Shown: one piece after another, positions 1 to 8,045 of the stretch
Layout: each line of letters opens with the position of its first letter
Numbering within the stretch: position 1 is the first letter of the stretch
Assembly (NCBI GenBank): GCA_945873955.1
Contig: CAMCFA010000020.1
Span: 1 to 39,302, forward strand
From: an uncultured Clostridia bacterium
GTDB lineage: Bacteria; Bacillota; Clostridia; Oscillospirales; Ruminococcaceae
Direction: 5' to 3'
DNA: 39,302 nt
Notes under the pieces: generated by a model
What the model saw: only the letters and a program-made list of their open reading frames with translations
What the model was told of the DNA's origin: nothing
The model's database searches: none
Made by a program: the position numbers and the translations under genes

Positions 1-66
1 ACACGATAAATCTAACGTACCACTGGGTCATAGGCACTCCTATAAATTACAATTTGTCGTACAGAG

Positions 67-834
67 TTATTTCACTCCCCTAAATCCAGTGATGTCCTTG
101 ATCACCTCTCCGGCGATAATTAGCCCCACCACCGACGGCACGAACGCATTACTCCCCGGCACTTGATTCCGTTGAGTGCATTTTCGCTGAGTACCCGGCG
201 GACAGACGCAATTCTGCTTACAGCTTATCGCCATGTCGTCCACGGGGGTGATCGGCTTCTCCTTTGAGTACACCACTTTCAGCTTCTTTATCCCGCGCTT
301 TTTCAGCTCATAACGCATCACCCGCGCAAGTGGGCATACCGAGGTGCTGTATATGTCCGCGACCTCAAACCGGGTAGGGTCTACCTTGTTGCCCGCTCCC
401 ATTGAGCAGATTATCGGCGTGCCGCATTTGTCCGCGTTCATCACAAGCTCTATTTTTCCGGTCACTGTATCTATCGCGTCAACAACATAGTCGTACTGCG
501 TGAAATCAAACTGCCCCGCAGTTTCCGGCATATAAAAAGTCCTGTATACATTCACCGTCATGTCGGGGTTGATGTCCAGCAGACGTTCCTTCGCGACCTC
601 GGTCTTGTACCTGCCGACGGTGCTTCGGGTCGCTAGTATCTGTCGGTTGATGTTGGTGAGGCACACCTTGTCGTCGTCTATGAGATCCAGCGTACCAACG
701 CCGCTCCGCGCGAGAGCCTCAGCGGTGAAACCGCCCACGCCGCCGATACCGAATACCGCCACCCTTGACTCAGCCAGCTTTTCCATAGCTTCCCTGCCGA
801 ATATCAGCTCCGTCCGTGAAAATTGATTAAGCAT
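67..834 (-). CDS. tcdA: tRNA threonylcarbamoyladenosine dehydratase (TcdA/CsdL, E1-like ThiF family)
   Basis: The product is an E1-like, ATP-dependent dehydratase expected to cyclise t6A at position 37 of ANN-decoding tRNAs in the cytoplasm. The 255-aa protein shows a Rossmann nucleotide-binding motif GIGGVGG near residue 29 and the family stretch DDDKVCLTNINRQ near residues 52-64. It has a cysteine-rich late segment (KQNCVCPPGTQRKC) and a C-terminal VVGLIIAGEVIKDI. Length fits the family (about 250-270 aa). The ATG at 832-834 is chosen because AGGAGA precedes it; an open frame continues ten codons further upstream without a ribosome site. It is divergent from hpt and has its own promoter. 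Family assignment is confident; the activity is inferred. Confidence 0.93.
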   Translation of the reverse strand: MLNQFSRTELIFGREAMEKLAESRVAVFGIGGVGGFTAEALARSGVGTLDLIDDDKVCLTNINRQILATRSTVGRYKTEVAKERLLDINPDMTVNVYRTFYMPETAGQFDFTQYDYVVDAIDTVTGKIELVMNADKCGTPIICSMGAGNKVDPTRFEVADIYSTSVCPLARVMRYELKKRGIKKLKVVYSKEKPITPVDDMAISCKQNCVCPPGTQRKCTQRNQVPGSNAFVPSVVGLIIAGEVIKDITGFRGVK

Positions 835-872
835 ATTTTCTCCTTTTACTACAAAACATATCATTATTATAA

Positions 873-901
873 ATTATACAATTTTGTACCTGCCTTGTCA
901 A
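873..901 (-). promoter_or_regulatory. Sigma-A promoter of tcdA
   Basis: On the minus strand TTGACA (896-901) lies 17 bp from TATAAT (873-878), a consensus sigma-A promoter about 40 bp upstream of the tcdA ATG. Confidence 0.85.
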
Positions 902-949
902 TACCCACCCGCATAAAAACACAATATTCGGCAAAATCTGAATTAGGTA

Positions 950-978
950 TTGAAAAATGCAGAAAATTAAGTTATAAT
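950..978 (+). promoter_or_regulatory. Sigma-A promoter of hpt and the nucleobase permease
   Basis: TTGAAA (950-955), a 17-bp spacer and TATAAT (973-978) lie about 50 bp upstream of the hpt start. The short leader leaves no room for a purine riboswitch. Confidence 0.85.
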
Positions 979-1028
979 GAGATAAAGAAACTCTCCGCCG
1001 AAAATCCGCGGAGCAAGGGGGCTGTATT

Positions 1029-1577
1029 ATGAGTGCTGTTCATTCAGACATGAAAAGCAACATCAAAAGAGTTCTGTTCACCGAACAGGAGATCAAGGAA
1101 AAAATCGCCGAAACCGGCAGAGAGATCAGCGAAAAGTACGACGGAAAGCCGCTTCTGCTGGTCAGCATACTGAACGGGGCGTTCATCTTTATGGCGGATC
1201 TGTGCCGTGCGGTGACGATCCCCTGCGAGATAGCGTTCATGTGCGCCAAGAGCTACTATGCCGGCACGGAATCCTGCGGCGAGGTGACTATAACCAAGGA
1301 CATTGCACAGGACATCAGCGGATTCCATGTTGTCATTGTTGAGGACATCATTGACACCGGAAGAACTCTGGCGGCGATTGTCGAACTTCTCAAAAAGCGC
1401 AGCCCGCTGTCGCTGGAGGTTGTGACGCTGCTGGACAAGCCCTCCCGCCGGGTGGTGGATTTCAACGCCGATAAGGCGCTGTTTACTATCCCGGATTATT
1501 TCGTGGTGGGATATGGTCTTGACTGCGGCGAAAAATACAGGAATCTGCCCTACATAGCGGAATACTCCGCCGAATAA
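1029..1577 (+). CDS. hpt: Hypoxanthine(-guanine) phosphoribosyltransferase
   Basis: This cytosolic purine-salvage enzyme transfers phosphoribose from PRPP to hypoxanthine or guanine. The 182-aa protein carries the type-I PRTase PRPP loop VVIVEDIIDTGRTL at about residues 97-110, the N-terminal SILNGAFIFMADL segment, and the C-terminal VGYGLDCGEKYRNLPYI typical of bacterial Hpt. The start at 1029 has AAGGGGG about eight bases upstream; an in-frame ATG seven codons later is less well served. The permease gene follows after 14 bp, so the two form a purine salvage operon: the permease would import the base and Hpt would trap it as a nucleotide. Confidence 0.95.
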   Translation: MSAVHSDMKSNIKRVLFTEQEIKEKIAETGREISEKYDGKPLLLVSILNGAFIFMADLCRAVTIPCEIAFMCAKSYYAGTESCGEVTITKDIAQDISGFHVVIVEDIIDTGRTLAAIVELLKKRSPLSLEVVTLLDKPSRRVVDFNADKALFTIPDYFVVGYGLDCGEKYRNLPYIAEYSAE

Positions 1578-1591
1578 AAGGGGGTAATTAT

Positions 1592-2992
1592 ATGAGCGGG
1601 AAAACGGCTGACAACACAAAGCCGGGCTTCTGTGAAAAGTTGTTCCGGCTGAAAGAGCACAACACCAGCGTCAAGACAGAAATCACCGCCGGCGTGACAA
1701 CATTCATGACTATGGCGTATATTCTTGCGGTGAATCCCAGTATACTTTCCGCGGCGGGAATGGACAGTACTGCGGTACTGCTGGCGACCTGCCTTGCGTC
1801 CTTTGTCGGAACTATGCTCATGGGACTTCTGGCGAACCTGCCGTTCGCGCTCTCCGCGGGAATGGGACTGAACGCGTATTTCGCCTACACTATCGTGCTG
1901 GGGTTTGGTTACAGTTGGCAGACCGCGCTTCTGGCGGTGTTTGCGGAGGGCGTTATCTTTATCGTTCTTTCGCTCACCAGAGTGCGGGAGGCTATCTTCA
2001 ACGCGATACCTATGACGCTGAAAAAGGCGGTGTCGGTAGGTATCGGGCTGTTCATTGCGTTTATAGGGCTGAAAAACGCCGGGCTTGTAGTGGACAGCAG
2101 CGCGACGCTGGTCGCTATCACTAATTTCACCGAGAACTTCAACACGGCGGGAATAAGTGCGCTTCTCGCCCTGCTGGGAACATTTCTGATATTCATTCTG
2201 CATGTCCGTAAATTCAAAGGCGCGATACTTGTTGGCATTTTCGCAACGTGGGTTGCGGGAATCATCTGCCAGCTTGCCGGGCTGTATATTCCCGACCCGG
2301 AGGCGGGCTTCGCGTCGCTTATCCCTAGTCTTGGCATGACGGATTTCTCCGCGCTGTTGCTGACCTTCGGGCAGTGCTTCAACATTGATTTCTCGGCGGT
2401 GGATATCCTGAACTTCATTGTTATCGTGTGCTCGTTTCTGTTCGTTGACCTGTTCGACACGCTCGGCACTCTTATCGGAGTAAGCGCGAAGGCAGGAATG
2501 CTGGACGAAAACGGCAGGCTTCCGAAGATCAGACCGGCGCTTCTCGCGGACGCCGTTGCCACTACCACGGGAGCGGTCTTAGGCACAAGCACAGTGTCCA
2601 CCTTTGTGGAATCCTCCGCGGGAGTCGGCTCCGGCGGCAGGACAGGACTTACCGCTGTGACTACGGCGGTGCTGTTCTTAGTTTCTGTGTTTCTCGCGCC
2701 GATATTCGTGGCGATCCCCTCGTTTGCGACTGCGCCGGCGCTTATCGTGGTCGGGTTTCTGATGTTCAGCGCGATAACTGAAATAAAGTTCGACAAGGAA
2801 AGCCTTACGGAAACCATTCCGGCATATATTGCGATCCTCGCAATGCCGTTGTTTTACAGCATTTCTGAGGGCATTTCGCTGGGAGTTATCTCCTACACCG
2901 TCATTAATCTCTGCTGTGGCAAGGCGAAGAAGATACCGCCGCTGCTTTATGTGCTGACGGTGCTGTTCATTCTGAAATATATATTCCTGTAA
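1592..2992 (+). CDS. NCS2-family purine permease (AzgA/PbuG type)
   Basis: This is a 466-aa polytopic membrane transporter expected to import guanine, hypoxanthine or adenine by proton symport. It begins with a soluble stretch (LFRLKEHNTSVKTEITAGVTTFMTMAY), the usual N-terminus of AzgA/PbuG proteins, followed by about 12-14 hydrophobic segments. The conserved FVESSAGVGSGGRTGLTAV region lies near residues 346-364, and DLFDTLGTLIGVS lies earlier, both hallmarks of this branch. The ATG at 1592 follows GGGGGTAATT. It is the second gene of the hpt operon and is closed by a terminator at 3010. Exact base specificity cannot be read from the sequence. Confidence 0.93.
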   Translation: MSGKTADNTKPGFCEKLFRLKEHNTSVKTEITAGVTTFMTMAYILAVNPSILSAAGMDSTAVLLATCLASFVGTMLMGLLANLPFALSAGMGLNAYFAYTIVLGFGYSWQTALLAVFAEGVIFIVLSLTRVREAIFNAIPMTLKKAVSVGIGLFIAFIGLKNAGLVVDSSATLVAITNFTENFNTAGISALLALLGTFLIFILHVRKFKGAILVGIFATWVAGIICQLAGLYIPDPEAGFASLIPSLGMTDFSALLLTFGQCFNIDFSAVDILNFIVIVCSFLFVDLFDTLGTLIGVSAKAGMLDENGRLPKIRPALLADAVATTTGAVLGTSTVSTFVESSAGVGSGGRTGLTAVTTAVLFLVSVFLAPIFVAIPSFATAPALIVVGFLMFSAITEIKFDKESLTETIPAYIAILAMPLFYSISEGISLGVISYTVINLCCGKAKKIPPLLYVLTVLFILKYIFL

Positions 2993-3009
2993 GGTTATTG
3001 TTTTGTGCG

Positions 3010-3043
3010 GGACTGCTGCTTTGGGGCGGCAGTCCTTTTATTT
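3010..3043 (+). terminator. Terminator after the purine-salvage operon
   Basis: GGACTGCTGC (3010-3019) pairs with GCGGCAGTCC (3026-3035), ten pairs with one G.T wobble, followed by TTTTATTT. Confidence 0.85.
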
Positions 3044-3080
3044 ACAGCAGCTAAATTACAGTTTATCCCTCAATTCCGAA

Positions 3081-5150
3081 TCAAAACCTCCGCTCAAGGC
3101 AGTGTCTCCCGGTGAGTTCACGGCTGATCTTATCCGGCTGGGAAGTCCCCGCATAGAAGGTGAACCTGCTTCCGGCTACCTTGCGTGAGCCGTCGCTCAG
3201 CACCGTTTCGTATGCCGACTGAGGTATCGGTATCGAAACTCGGCGGCTCTCGCCGGGAGCCAGATACACCCGCTGGAATCCGCACAGCGAACAGTTCGGG
3301 ACGTCCTCCGGGGAATACCCCTTGACATAAAGCTGCACGACCTCCCCCGCGGGGATATCGCTGTGATTCGTGACGGTAAGTTCAGCCCTGTCACGGGTGC
3401 AGGAAAACTCCGTGCAGCGGATATCCGCGTAGCTAAGCCCGTAACCGAACGGGTACAGAACATTCTCTCCGCCGCAGTAGCGATAAGTCCGCCCGGTCAT
3501 GGAGTAATCACGGATATCCGGCAGCAAATCGGCGGTCTTGTAGAACGTCACCGGCAGCTTGCCGCTGGGGGAAACCTCCCCGAAAAGCAGCTTCGCCAGC
3601 GCCCTGCCGCCCCTCTGACCGGGATACCACATGTCAAGCAGCGCGTCGCAGTCCACCTCGACATTCACGGCGCTTCCCGCCGCAAGAACTACCACCAGCG
3701 GCTTGCCCAGAGCCGCCAGCTTCTCCAGCAATATGCGCTGGCTCTCCGGCAGGCGCAGATCGGGCTTGTCGCCGGAGCTGAACTCGTTTCCGGTGTCCCC
3801 CTCCTCGCCCTCCAGCGAAGCGTCCAGACCTACGCAGGCTATCACCACATCTGCGCTTTCCGCCATAGCCAGCGCTTCGGAATACAGATTCCCCGGCTGC
3901 GCCAGCCCCTGAGTTCTGTCCTTGTAGAGGTGACAGCCCTCGGAATAGAGTATACGTCCGCTGAAACGCTCCCGTATGCCCTCAAGGAACGTAACGTAGC
4001 TGTCTGCCGTGCCGTTGTAGTTTCCGGTGAGCGCCTCACGGCTGTCCGCATTAGGACCTATCACAGCTATCGTGCCGATATCCTCGGAAAGCGGCAGTAT
4101 GCCGTTGTTTTTCAGCAGTACCGCCGATTTTAGCGCGCACTCCTCCGAAACCGCCTTGCTTTCCTCGGTGGAAACGTCGGTTATCGGAATGTCGTCATAC
4201 TCCGTCCTGTCAAGCTGACCTAACCGTATCCTCGTGCGCAGGACATGCACGCAGGCGCGGCGGATATCCTCGGCGGTGACAAGCCCCTTTTCCAGCGCCG
4301 CCAGAATATGCAGATAGGTGTTGCCGCAGTTCATGTCGCAGCCGGCTTTCAGCGCCAGCGCAGCGGATTCCGGCGCGGTAGCGGTTATGCAGTGGGTAGT
4401 ATGGAAATCCCGTATCGCCCAGCAGTCAGAAGTGAAATAGCCGTCAAAGCCCCACTCCCGCAGCTTGCTCATCAGGAACTCGCTGGCGCACGCCGGCTCG
4501 CCGTTCACAAGGTTGTAAGCGCCCATGACGCTCTCTACGTGAGCCTCCTCCACCAGCGCCTTAAACGCCGGGAGATAGGTTTCCTCCAGATCCTTTTGGG
4601 AAACCACCGCGTCAAAGGTGTGGCGCTCCGCCTCCGGGCCGCTGTGTACCGCGAAATGCTTTGCGCAGGCGGCGGTTTTGAGGTACTTTCCGTCCCCTTG
4701 AAGCCCCTTGACGTATTCCACCCCCAGCCGCGCCGTGAGGTAGGGATCCTCGCCGTAGGTCTCATGACCCCTGCCCCAGCGGGGGTCGCGGAAAATATTG
4801 ACGTTGGGCGCCCAGAGGGTCAGCCCCTTGTAGATATCGTGATCCCCGTGAGCCTGCGCCGCATTGTATTTCGCGCGGGCTTCCTGCGCGGTTATCTCGG
4901 CGCAGCGGCGGAGCTGCTCGCGGTCGAACATCGCCGCAAGCCCTATCGCCTGCGGAAACATTGTCGCCGTTCCCGCCCGCGCTACTCCGTGAAGTCCCTC
5001 GTTCCACCAGTTATAGGCGGGAAGTCCCGCTTTAGGTATCGCGGGGGCGTCATATTTAAGCTGCTCTGCCTGCTCCTGCACGGTGAGTGAATCTGCAAGG
5101 GCTTCTGCCCGCTGCTGCGGTGTAAGTTCATTGAGAGTTGATTTTGTCAT
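3081..5150 (-). CDS. Glycoside hydrolase family 3 enzyme (beta-xylosidase/beta-glucosidase type)
   Basis: This 689-aa GH3 enzyme should release terminal beta-linked xylose or glucose from oligosaccharides. It has no signal peptide, so it probably acts in the cytoplasm on imported oligomers. Domain order is the GH3 barrel (about 10-310), the alpha/beta sandwich (about 350-540) and a fibronectin-III-like C-terminal domain (about 590-660). The nucleophile motif FTSDCWAI sits near residue 242; the SDC form is commoner in the xylosidase clade than the SDW of many glucosidases. Substrate residues KHFAVHSGPEAERHTFD and the GLDASLEGEEGD acid/base region are present. The start has AGGAGA upstream. It lies 19 bp after the phosphatase gene, so it is probably cotranscribed with it. 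Xylose versus glucose specificity is unresolved. Confidence 0.92.
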   Translation of the reverse strand: MTKSTLNELTPQQRAEALADSLTVQEQAEQLKYDAPAIPKAGLPAYNWWNEGLHGVARAGTATMFPQAIGLAAMFDREQLRRCAEITAQEARAKYNAAQAHGDHDIYKGLTLWAPNVNIFRDPRWGRGHETYGEDPYLTARLGVEYVKGLQGDGKYLKTAACAKHFAVHSGPEAERHTFDAVVSQKDLEETYLPAFKALVEEAHVESVMGAYNLVNGEPACASEFLMSKLREWGFDGYFTSDCWAIRDFHTTHCITATAPESAALALKAGCDMNCGNTYLHILAALEKGLVTAEDIRRACVHVLRTRIRLGQLDRTEYDDIPITDVSTEESKAVSEECALKSAVLLKNNGILPLSEDIGTIAVIGPNADSREALTGNYNGTADSYVTFLEGIRERFSGRILYSEGCHLYKDRTQGLAQPGNLYSEALAMAESADVVIACVGLDASLEGEEGDTGNEFSSGDKPDLRLPESQRILLEKLAALGKPLVVVLAAGSAVNVEVDCDALLDMWYPGQRGGRALAKLLFGEVSPSGKLPVTFYKTADLLPDIRDYSMTGRTYRYCGGENVLYPFGYGLSYADIRCTEFSCTRDRAELTVTNHSDIPAGEVVQLYVKGYSPEDVPNCSLCGFQRVYLAPGESRRVSIPIPQSAYETVLSDGSRKVAGSRFTFYAGTSQPDKISRELTGRHCLERRF

Positions 5151-5169
5151 GATTTCTCCTATACCAGTA

Positions 5170-6825
5170 CTATTTTAACAAAAGGTATATCAATACTGCC
5201 GCAAGAGCGCACAGCATTACCGCCGCAAGTCCTGCCGCAAGTAGCAGCCTGCGGTCAAAGCGGCGCTTTTTCGCCGGTTCCTGCGGGGGCAGGTCGGTGA
5301 AAATCCCGCAGATCGCGGTGTAGTTGTCGCCGCCGTCCCCGGAATTCAGCATGCGGCGCTTTATCATGCGGCGCAGCCACTCGGCGCTGGTGGAGGATTT
5401 CAGCCTGTCGCACTCCATGTCGTGCTCGTGGACATACTCCCAGAAGCCGTCGGAGCATACGACAAACGAATCCCCCGGCTGTATCTGTATCGGCTCGTAT
5501 CCCTGCCGCAGGTCAAGCCGCTCGCTGCTGCCCAGAGCTTTCAGCAGTCTTGACCTGTCCTCGCTGAAACGTATCTGCTCCGGGGTGAGCTGCCCCAGCT
5601 CCACCGCCGCCTGACACACCGAATGATCCTTTGTCCGGGCGATTATCCTGCCGCCGCGCAGGAAGTAAACGCGGCTGTCGCCGACGTTCCCGTAGCTGAA
5701 AACGCCGTCCTTTGCGAAGCACGCTGCTATCGTGGACATTCCCTCGCCGGTTTCCCGGACGGCGGTATTCGCGCCCTCAAACAGCAGCTCCAGCCTGTCC
5801 GGTGAGAACTCCCCGGCATGGGCGGCAATATAGTCCACCGCCGCCGCAGAGGCTTTCTCGCCGCCCTTGTGACCGCCCAGACCGTCCGCCACCGCATATA
5901 TCCCGCCGCCGGTAAAGAAGCTGTCCTCGTTGCGCTCGCAGCCGCCTGCGCCGGTGAAGCTGGAAAAATCGCAGCCGTCATACTGCACCGGCGCTGGCTC
6001 GGCAGTCTGCTCCGGCGGAAGTTCAGCGGTTTCCCCCGGCTGGAATTCCAGCGTCACCGCCGTGAAGTTGTCTTGATTCGTGTAGCCCTTCGCCAGTATC
6101 CGCCCGGCGATATCCTCCGCCGCAGCCCCGGCGCTGAGGGTCATGGACTGCAATATCTCCTCACTGCTCAACGCGTTGTACACCCCGTCGCTGCATATCA
6201 GCAGCCTGTCGCCGGGCTGCGGCTTCATAGGTGTAAGGCTTATATCCGGCGTGAGGAACGTCCCGCTGCCGACGTACTGTGAAAGCGATCCCCTGTCCGG
6301 GTCGTTTTCCGCCTGTTTATAGGTCGTCTTGCCGGAGATAACGCGATCCAGCAGCACGCTGAAATAGTCCTCGTCCTCGGTGAGCTGGGTGAGAACTCCG
6401 CCCCGCAGCAGATATATCCTGCTGTCCCCTACGGAGAAGAAATAAACTCCCTCGCGGCGGCAGAACACCGCAGCTAAGGTAGTCCCTCCACGGCTGCCGC
6501 CGGCGGCTATCTCGCCGCTGATACGGCGCAGCGCCGCCACTAGCTGCTCCGGCAGAGGGATTTCGCCGCCGAACTCCTGCCCCAGCAGGCTTTTCACTGC
6601 GTAATCACTGACGAACGCTCCGGCGTTGAGTCCGCCCATTCCGTCCGCCACCACTGCGCAGAAGCTGTCCGCCGGCTCGCCGGGGTTCACCTCTGAGAAG
6701 CCGCAGCTATCCTCTTGATACTCCCGCGCGCCTTGGCATTGTATTGAAGCTGCGGCGATCCCCCCGACTCCGCAGCCGGGGAATTCCAGCCGTATTTTCA
6801 AAGTGTTTTTCTCCAGATTATCCAT
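5170..6825 (-). CDS. Tandem PP2C-type Ser/Thr phosphatase with C-terminal membrane anchor
   Basis: This 551-aa protein contains two complete PP2C (PPM) domains. Domain 1 (about 25-260) has the metal-site motifs YQED, ADGMGG, VGDSR, CSDG and QDNFTAV. Domain 2 (about 285-515) has RNED, ADGLGG, MSTIAACF, VGDSR, CSDGF and GDNYTAIC. Both keep the acidic metal ligands and look catalytic. A basic stretch (KKRRFDRR) and one hydrophobic helix end the protein, so it is probably tail-anchored with both domains in the cytosol. The ATG at 6823-6825 overlaps the MerR stop (ATGGATAA), suggesting translational coupling; an in-frame GTG lies three codons upstream. No Ser/Thr kinase is in the window, so the substrate is unknown. 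Confidence 0.88.
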   Translation of the reverse strand: MDNLEKNTLKIRLEFPGCGVGGIAAASIQCQGAREYQEDSCGFSEVNPGEPADSFCAVVADGMGGLNAGAFVSDYAVKSLLGQEFGGEIPLPEQLVAALRRISGEIAAGGSRGGTTLAAVFCRREGVYFFSVGDSRIYLLRGGVLTQLTEDEDYFSVLLDRVISGKTTYKQAENDPDRGSLSQYVGSGTFLTPDISLTPMKPQPGDRLLICSDGVYNALSSEEILQSMTLSAGAAAEDIAGRILAKGYTNQDNFTAVTLEFQPGETAELPPEQTAEPAPVQYDGCDFSSFTGAGGCERNEDSFFTGGGIYAVADGLGGHKGGEKASAAAVDYIAAHAGEFSPDRLELLFEGANTAVRETGEGMSTIAACFAKDGVFSYGNVGDSRVYFLRGGRIIARTKDHSVCQAAVELGQLTPEQIRFSEDRSRLLKALGSSERLDLRQGYEPIQIQPGDSFVVCSDGFWEYVHEHDMECDRLKSSTSAEWLRRMIKRRMLNSGDGGDNYTAICGIFTDLPPQEPAKKRRFDRRLLLAAGLAAVMLCALAAVLIYLLLK

Positions 6826-7225
6826 TGCCGTCACCGCTGCACTTTTCCGGTTCGTCCCATGAGAGCACGCCGGTCTTTACGCCGCGCTCGTACACGCTTA
6901 TCTTGTAATCCAGCCGGGCGAGCGTCTGCTCAATGCGGGACTTCATCTCAAGCAGCTCCTTGCGCTGCGCGGTGAGAAGTTCCAGCCGCTGCGGGATAGT
7001 TTCGTCCCCCTGCCGATAAAGTTTCAGATACTCCACAAGGACGTTCACCGGCAGACCTGCGGAGCGCATACACAGCGCAAGCTCCAGCCAGCCCAAATCC
7101 TCCTGCGTGTAATTGCGTATGCCGCCGGCGGTTCGGCTGACCTCCGGGATCATTCCGACCCGCTCATAGTAGCGAAGCGTGTCCTGCGACACGCCGTATT
7201 TCTCGCTTACTTCTTTTATTGTCAC
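6818..7225 (-). CDS. MerR-family transcriptional regulator
   Basis: This 135-aa DNA-binding regulator has an N-terminal winged HTH (TIKEVSEKYGVSQDTLRYYERVGMIP) followed by a long C-terminal coiled coil (about 80-115), as in the YyaN/AdhR group. One cysteine sits at the start of the effector helix (ALCMRSAG) and another near the C-terminus; no metal-binding loop is evident. The start is read as GTG at 7223-7225 because AGGAG lies six bases upstream; the upstream extension has none. It is the first gene of a MerR-PP2C-GH3 run. A 12-bp perfect hairpin lies just upstream, leaving no room for a dedicated promoter next to the gene. Confidence 0.88.
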   Translation of the reverse strand: MTIKEVSEKYGVSQDTLRYYERVGMIPEVSRTAGGIRNYTQEDLGWLELALCMRSAGLPVNVLVEYLKLYRQGDETIPQRLELLTAQRKELLEMKSRIEQTLARLDYKISVYERGVKTGVLSWDEPEKCSGDGNG

Positions 7226-7247
7226 GTTTTTCTCCTGTATTATGCGC

Positions 7248-7283
7248 AAAATACCGCTCGGGATATGTCGGGAGCGGTATTTT
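7248..7283 (-). terminator. Hairpin between rex and the MerR gene (terminator or processing stem)
   Basis: AAAATACCGCTC and GAGCGGTATTTT form a 12-bp perfect inverted repeat with a 12-base loop, 14 bp after the rex stop and about 22 bp before the MerR start. On the minus strand the 3' arm ends in TTTT. The run of T is short, so termination may be partial and the MerR operon may depend on read-through. Confidence 0.6.
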
Positions 7284-7297
7284 GTTTGATTAAAAAA

Positions 7298-7981
7298 TCA
7301 TTCCTCGGTAATATCCGCGTCACCCTCCGGGGCGCACTCCGGTGAGTACTCCTGCTTGCTGCGGGCGGCATAGGATAAGGTCATAAGACTGTCCGTTAAG
7401 TGGACGTTCTCCACGGCTGCGTCCGGGTAGTCATAGTGGATATCATAGTGCGAAAAGTTCCAGAAAGCGTTCACGCCAAGCTCGATAAGGGTCTTTACCA
7501 TGTCCTTTGCGCCGCTTTTCGGAATGCACAGCACCGCCATTGAGGGCTTGTGCTCCGCGCAGAACTCCGGCAGCTTGTTGGTGTGCATTATCTTTATCCC
7601 GGAGATCTCGATATTCTCAAGTGATATATTGCTGTCGAATATCCCGGCAAGCTCGTAGCCGTACTTCGCAAAGTCGATATGCACCGTGATAGCGCGACCA
7701 AGATTCCCGGCGCCGACAAGTATCATCTTGTCCTGCTTGTCAAGCCCCAGAATATGCCCTACCTCCCGGCGAAGCTCCGCGACATTGTAGCCGTAGCCCT
7801 GCTGTCCGAAGCCGCCGAAGCAGTTCAGATCCTGCCGTATCTGCGAAGCGGTGAGTCGCATTTTCTCGGACAGCTCCCGTGAGGATATCTTTGATATGCC
7901 CTGATTCAGCAGCTCCCCAAGGAATCTGTAATATCTGGGAAGTCTGCGAATGACTGAGTTGGATATATTGTTCTTCTGCAT
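7298..7981 (-). CDS. rex: Redox-sensing transcriptional repressor Rex
   Basis: Rex is a cytosolic homodimeric repressor that senses the NADH/NAD+ ratio. The 227-aa protein has an N-terminal winged helix (ISNSVIRRLPRYYRFLGEL; SSRELSEKMRLTASQIRQDL) and the diagnostic CFGGFGQQGYGYNV linker. Next comes a Rossmann NAD(H)-binding motif (LVGAGNLGRAI) at about 90-100 and a C-terminal domain-swapped helix. Length is slightly above the usual 210-215 aa because of a 15-residue acidic tail. It lies 64 bp downstream of icd with no obvious promoter, so it is probably the last gene of the aconitase/IDH operon. Confidence 0.95.
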   Translation of the reverse strand: MQKNNISNSVIRRLPRYYRFLGELLNQGISKISSRELSEKMRLTASQIRQDLNCFGGFGQQGYGYNVAELRREVGHILGLDKQDKMILVGAGNLGRAITVHIDFAKYGYELAGIFDSNISLENIEISGIKIMHTNKLPEFCAEHKPSMAVLCIPKSGAKDMVKTLIELGVNAFWNFSHYDIHYDYPDAAVENVHLTDSLMTLSYAARSKQEYSPECAPEGDADITEE

Positions 7982-8045
7982 AGTAAAATATTAGTCCCTT
8001 TTCCCTGACGCCGTGCGGAGATGAAAACGCGTTATCGGCGTTTCT

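Noticed and set aside
1-66. Terminator or gene end at the left border
   Set aside because: No hairpin with a T tract and no open frame with a ribosome site is visible in these 66 bases.
979-1028. Purine riboswitch before hpt and the permease
   Set aside because: Only about 45 bases lie between the promoter and the start codon, too few for the aptamer, and no conserved core is seen.
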